DNA from: Mucidula mucida
Taxonomy: Eukaryota; Basidiomycota; Agaricomycetes; Agaricales; Physalacriaceae
DNA: 64,000 nucleotides
Reading direction: 5' to 3'
NCBI GenBank assembly: GCA_015501055.1
Contig: JADNYV010000006.1
Span: forward strand, 434,001 to 498,000
Of this stretch, positions 60,680 to 64,000 are shown piece after piece. The notes under the pieces were generated by a model. It was not told the DNA's origin. It searched no databases and saw only the letters and a list, made by a program, of their open reading frames with translations. The position numbers and the translations under genes were made by a program. Numbering within the stretch: position 1 is the stretch's first letter; every line of letters starts with the position of its first letter.

Positions 60680-62127
60680 CTACACGTAGTCGTCGTCCTT
60701 GGATCGGCGAGAAGTCCTGTCTTCAAGGACATAATCCTCGGGGTCAGAGTCACAACTTTTGTTGATAGTGACTTGTACTCGAGTGGCTGTCGCGTCTAAG
60801 GCGTTGACAGGATACATGCTCGGCTGGCAGAGTTGACTGATATCGGGTGTATGGATAGTGGTATGTATTGACTTCCCATATGTGAGATTGAGGCCAACAC
60901 GGACACTAGCGAATGCGTCAAGATGAGTATGAAATACTCGAGATCGGCGTACATTATCAACAACGGTGTCATTGTCTACCAGAACATTAGTATATGATCG
61001 CTGCTTCGCGTGGAAATGGAGCTTACTGCAAGCTGAATGACACTGTCTACAGCGGCGAAAGTAGCAAAGCTCCCAGAAAGATACAATCCAACCGTGACCA
61101 GCGTTGCTAGAGCGAAGATGGTGCCTGATTCCACCATTGTAAGAATGACCCCAAAGTACTTATTTCCGCCTTGTTTGGTGATGCGGCGTGCCCGATGACC
61201 ACCCCACCACAGCCTGATTGAGATGAGTGCCGTGCAACCAATGTTGACTGCAAGATCTAACGTCCAGTTGACTAGGGCCCAGTCTCGAAGAACCTTGTCG
61301 AAGACGGAGATATTAGGAGTCGAGCCTCGCGCTACAGCGATAAATCCAGCAGCTGTGGTGAAAGCTGTCATCAGCAACCGTTCCGCTGCCGCCAAGTGGG
61401 AACTATGTACCTGTGTGCATGAGCTCCAGTACGAGCTGGCAAGAAAAATTCAGACTCGTCTATGAGGTCAAGCTGAAGTACTCACAAAAAGGCCTGTGAT
61501 TAACCAGTTTTTCTCGAAGACAACCCAGAGACGCCATATCTGTCAACTGTTGAGAGACGACGACGTTTAACGGAAACCAAACCTCACTAAGATCAGATCT
61601 TGAGCGAAAACCTAAGACAATGAAAAATCTCTCTAGACAAAGAAAGGTATAGACGAACATTTAAGCTATACAATATTAGCTTGGTATTGGGCAAAGGTTT
61701 GTGTTGCTCCCCAAAGTATGCTGATGCAGTCCCGGGCTCTCCCCAAATGAAGGCCTCCAGGAGCTGTCGCAAGACCAGAGATACATGAGCGGTCGAGAAT
61801 GCAAACAGTAACATTGTAATGGCAGTCAGAGGTCTGGTAAATGTCATTGGGTAAGATCAATCACAAGCGGGCGAAAACGTACTTTGGAACCATCCCTCGG
61901 CGTTTGATTAACAACACATACATGGCAGCCGCGAAGATGATGCAGCTTGGCGCTCATGGTTAGACAAGCGTTGAGAGTAAAGAAAGTAGAAATTGGACAC
62001 ACTTCATCCCTATAAAAGTATTAGTCGGTCGTCGCTTGGCGGCATTCAGGTACGTACCATAGAGAACGGTTTCTATCCAAATTCCTATAATAAAGATACG
62101 GTCTAGCGGAGTCCTTGTAGCCACCAT
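60680..62127 (-). CDS. Seven-helix membrane protein, mushroom-type
   Basis: About 340 residues from roughly eight exons. The start MVATRTPLDRIFIIGIWIET leads into the first helix, continued after a small exon (CIIFAAAMYVLL). Further segments are ITMLLFAFSTAHVSLVLRQ, an IWRLWVVF-type short exon, MTAFTTAAGFIAVA, LDLAVNIGCTALISIRLWWG and GTIFALATLVTVGLYL. The cytoplasmic tail is Ser/Asp-rich and ends RRSKDDDYV. The IWRLW exon and layout are shared with the seven-helix gene at 34922, although the two are not close copies. Function unknown. An upstream in-frame ATG at 62235 is less likely because it would put a polar 36-residue stretch in front. Confidence 0.75.
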
Positions 62128-62540
62128 ACTGTCCGGTAGTGAGAGGGTTGAGACCGGAGCAGAAGCAAGCGGTGCATTGCTCGACTTTGAAAATCGACCG
62201 TTCTTAAAACTTGTAGCTTCACGGCAGATGATCATTACGAAAATACATCATAAAGAACGCGGCAGGCCATTGGTGCTGGCTAAAGAATGGAAATTCTTTA
62301 TGCATGTTAAGAAGGAGACGACAAGCAAATGGCCAAAACGGGAACAATATGCATCGCGGCTCTGGGCGGAATTTTGCAGGGTTTAGTATCAGGACTGTCA
62401 GAACCCTAGGGAGCCTGCCTGATGTGAGCAGCTAATCAGAGCTAATCTTGACCAAATCGACCGTGATGGATGAACCAGGGAGGTACAGATGACTCGAGGT
62501 TTATTATAGTGACAGCGCTAGAGAAAGCAGAGCGAAAGGA
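62128..62540. other. Intergenic stretch
   Basis: 413 bp without a supported gene. It holds the promoter of the seven-helix gene and the 3' end of the next one. Confidence 0.4.
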
Positions 62541-63499
62541 CTAGGAGCCTACGACGAGTGGTAGCTTTCTTAACAGGGTTACAGTAGCGTGCGTAATCCA
62601 AGCTTGGGACGAAAGTTGTTTGACAATGATGGCATTCACCAAATATTCACGGTCCGCAATGCGTGTAGCACTTGAAAGCGGCAAAGTCCTGTCTGTAATC
62701 AAACTTTACAAGGGCCCGTTCAAGGAGAGAGTGAAGTAGAGTCATACTTTCGTGACATTGCAGAGTTGCGAGAGGTACGCGTCTTGAAGCCCATCGTTCA
62801 TGACAGCTTGTGACAAGGGCCAACTTTCGATCACCCGGACTTTGCCGAATTCGGTAGGCAGTGACAACTCCTGCATTTGGACATTCCCTGGTCCACGCTC
62901 TTCATTGACGGAGATCTCTACCTGGTCTGACAATGGAATCGAATCCGTAGACTAAATCTGACGGACCGTCCTGGACGAGTTCTACGAAACGTATTTTCGG
63001 AATCGAATGTGGTTGACGACTTGTGTCTGTACTCCGACATGGCTGCAATTCCACAACGCTTTTGATCTTGGCAGGACCATGCATCACCTCTTTGGCCATT
63101 AGGAACAAGGACACCGTGCTGCCATGCGTTAAACCGTCGCCAAAATCCATTGTGTGTGCTCTCAGACCCACAACGACCATGAACCCATCACCTTCTCTCG
63201 CATTCTGGCCCAGCTTAGTGCTCATGATCAGAATTCCCTTGATCATATCTGAAGTCGTCGGAATGCGTGTGAGCACTTTGCCTCCAAATCCTCCACCACA
63301 GAAGGAGCAACAAGTGGCTCTTACCGCGCGCGAAGGCCTCCTCAGGCTTCTGATGAAAGGAGGGCCGTCTTTCATGAGGGTCAGTGTCTCCAGTCCATCT
63401 CTTCTTCGTCTTGCTTACCTTACCGCCTGGGTAAACAGGGAGTCTATCTTCTTGGAGGGTTAATAGAAATCGTTGCTCTTGTCGCTCATGTCTTTTCAT
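62541..63499 (-). CDS. Protein of unknown function
   Basis: I do not recognise it. The likely model has five exons and about 240 residues: MKRHERQEQRFLLTLQEDRL, a small exon KPEEAFAR, then VLTRIPTTSDMIKGILIMS, GDGFMVVVGLRAHTMDFGDG, FLMAKEVMHGPAKIKSVVEL, VEISVNEERGPGNVQMQELS and, last, LVNAIIVKQLSSQAWITHAT with end LPLVVGS. Alternating hydrophobic strands suggest a beta-rich fold. Splice joins near 63300 and 62930 are my best guesses from frame. The start codon is only 17 bp from the start of the divergent methyltransferase gene. Confidence 0.5.
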
Positions 63500-63516
63500 C
63501 CTGGCCTTGGTCTCCC

Positions 63517-63996
63517 ATGATTCTCGATCTTCTCTCCTTCTCCAACGCGTCTGGTAAACTAGACCTCCATATCAACCCCTTCGGAATGTTTGGCGCGTTT
63601 ATTGCGACTCTGGGTGCCCTGTTACGATGGAGATGCTATCAGACTCTCGGGCGCCATTTTACACTTGAGCTCAGCGTGCTCAAGGACCATGAACTTATTA
63701 CTTCTGGTCCATATAGCATTGTTCGTCACCCCAGTTATACCGGCGGCCTGATGACCGTTTTCGGGGCCATATTGTCTCGCGGTAGTCATGGCTCGTGGTT
63801 GCGGGAGTCTGGGGTCCTCCACACTCGTGTGGGTGCAGCTCTTGTGGGTTTGTGGGTGTTCTTAGCGTGCGGATTGGGTTTTGGGGCCTCGTCTCGAGTC
63901 AAAGAAGAGGATGCCTTTCTGAGGAAGGAGTTTGGTATTGAATGGGACAGATGGGCAGCACGGGTGCCATATAGACTGTTCCCTGGCATCTATTAG
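63517..63996 (+). CDS. Isoprenylcysteine carboxyl methyltransferase-like protein
   Basis: 159 residues, single exon. The ICMT/PEMT methyltransferase core is clear: RCYQTLGRHFTLELSV, HELITSGPYSIVRHPSYTGG (the SAM- and substrate-site motif) and the C-terminal EEDAFLRKEFGIEWDRWAAR, cited in part, with the ending PYRLFPGIY. Known ICMTs methylate the prenylated C-terminus of CaaX proteins such as Ras and mating pheromones in the ER. Mushroom homologues usually have about 200-240 residues with extra N-terminal helices. Here only one clear helix precedes the core, so a 5' exon may be missing from the model or the protein is N-terminally short. Confidence 0.8.
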   Translation: MILDLLSFSNASGKLDLHINPFGMFGAFIATLGALLRWRCYQTLGRHFTLELSVLKDHELITSGPYSIVRHPSYTGGLMTVFGAILSRGSHGSWLRESGVLHTRVGAALVGLWVFLACGLGFGASSRVKEEDAFLRKEFGIEWDRWAARVPYRLFPGIY

Positions 63997-64000
63997 ACGG

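Noticed and set aside
62128..62235. Upstream start for the seven-helix protein at 62235
   Set aside because: It would add a polar stretch before the first helix. The internal ATG fits the family layout better.

Overview
This window is nuclear DNA from a filamentous basidiomycete, most probably an agaricomycete (mushroom-forming fungus). The evidence is dense genes broken by many GT-AG introns of about 45-65 bp, conserved eukaryotic housekeeping genes, and families expanded in Agaricomycetes (F-box-like proteins, SET and MYND proteins, seven-helix membrane proteins, GH43 arabinanase). Coding ranges below are genomic spans from start to stop and include introns. Exon joins were worked out by eye from reading frame and splice signals, without transcripts.

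Layout, left to right. 0-3.4 kb: the 5' part of an F-box-like gene running off the left edge, then a 2-kb gap. 3.4-8 kb: a divergent pair, V-ATPase catalytic subunit A (minus) and 26S proteasome ATPase Rpt1 (plus). 8.2-13.4 kb: gamma-tubulin (minus), a Kre6/Skn1-like GH16 membrane protein that lacks its catalytic core (minus), and spliceosome factor Cwc15 (plus). 13.7-21.6 kb: a large FG nucleoporin (minus) divergent from mitochondrial escape protein 2 (Yme2, plus), then a small LYR-like protein. 22.6-30.9 kb: a weak BTG/TOB-like protein, an extended short-chain dehydrogenase (SDR), RNA polymerase III subunit Rpc82, a very acidic protein of unknown function, and a small membrane protein.

31-46 kb is the most dynamic part: an intact SET-domain gene followed by a decayed tandem copy, a seven-helix protein, an F-box-like protein, a cytosolic 5'-nucleotidase-type phosphoesterase, an unknown basic protein, a decayed MYND-finger gene, and a second SDR that is a paralogue of the first but in the opposite orientation. 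46-64 kb: PEP carboxykinase, secreted GH43 endo-arabinanase, alpha/beta hydrolase, FACT subunit Spt16, metallophosphoesterase, ORC subunit 5, a seven-helix protein, an unknown protein, and an ICMT-like methyltransferase.

Most neighbours are functionally unrelated, as is usual in fungi. Several share short divergent promoters (VMA1/RPT1, nucleoporin/YME2, acidic protein/small membrane protein). No mobile element, CRISPR, rRNA or tRNA gene was recognised. I did not find a clear new multi-gene system. The best leads are the GH16-like protein without a catalytic core, the inverted SDR pair, the two decaying SET/MYND-type genes, a GC-AG intron in VMA1, and a degenerate P-loop in ORC5.
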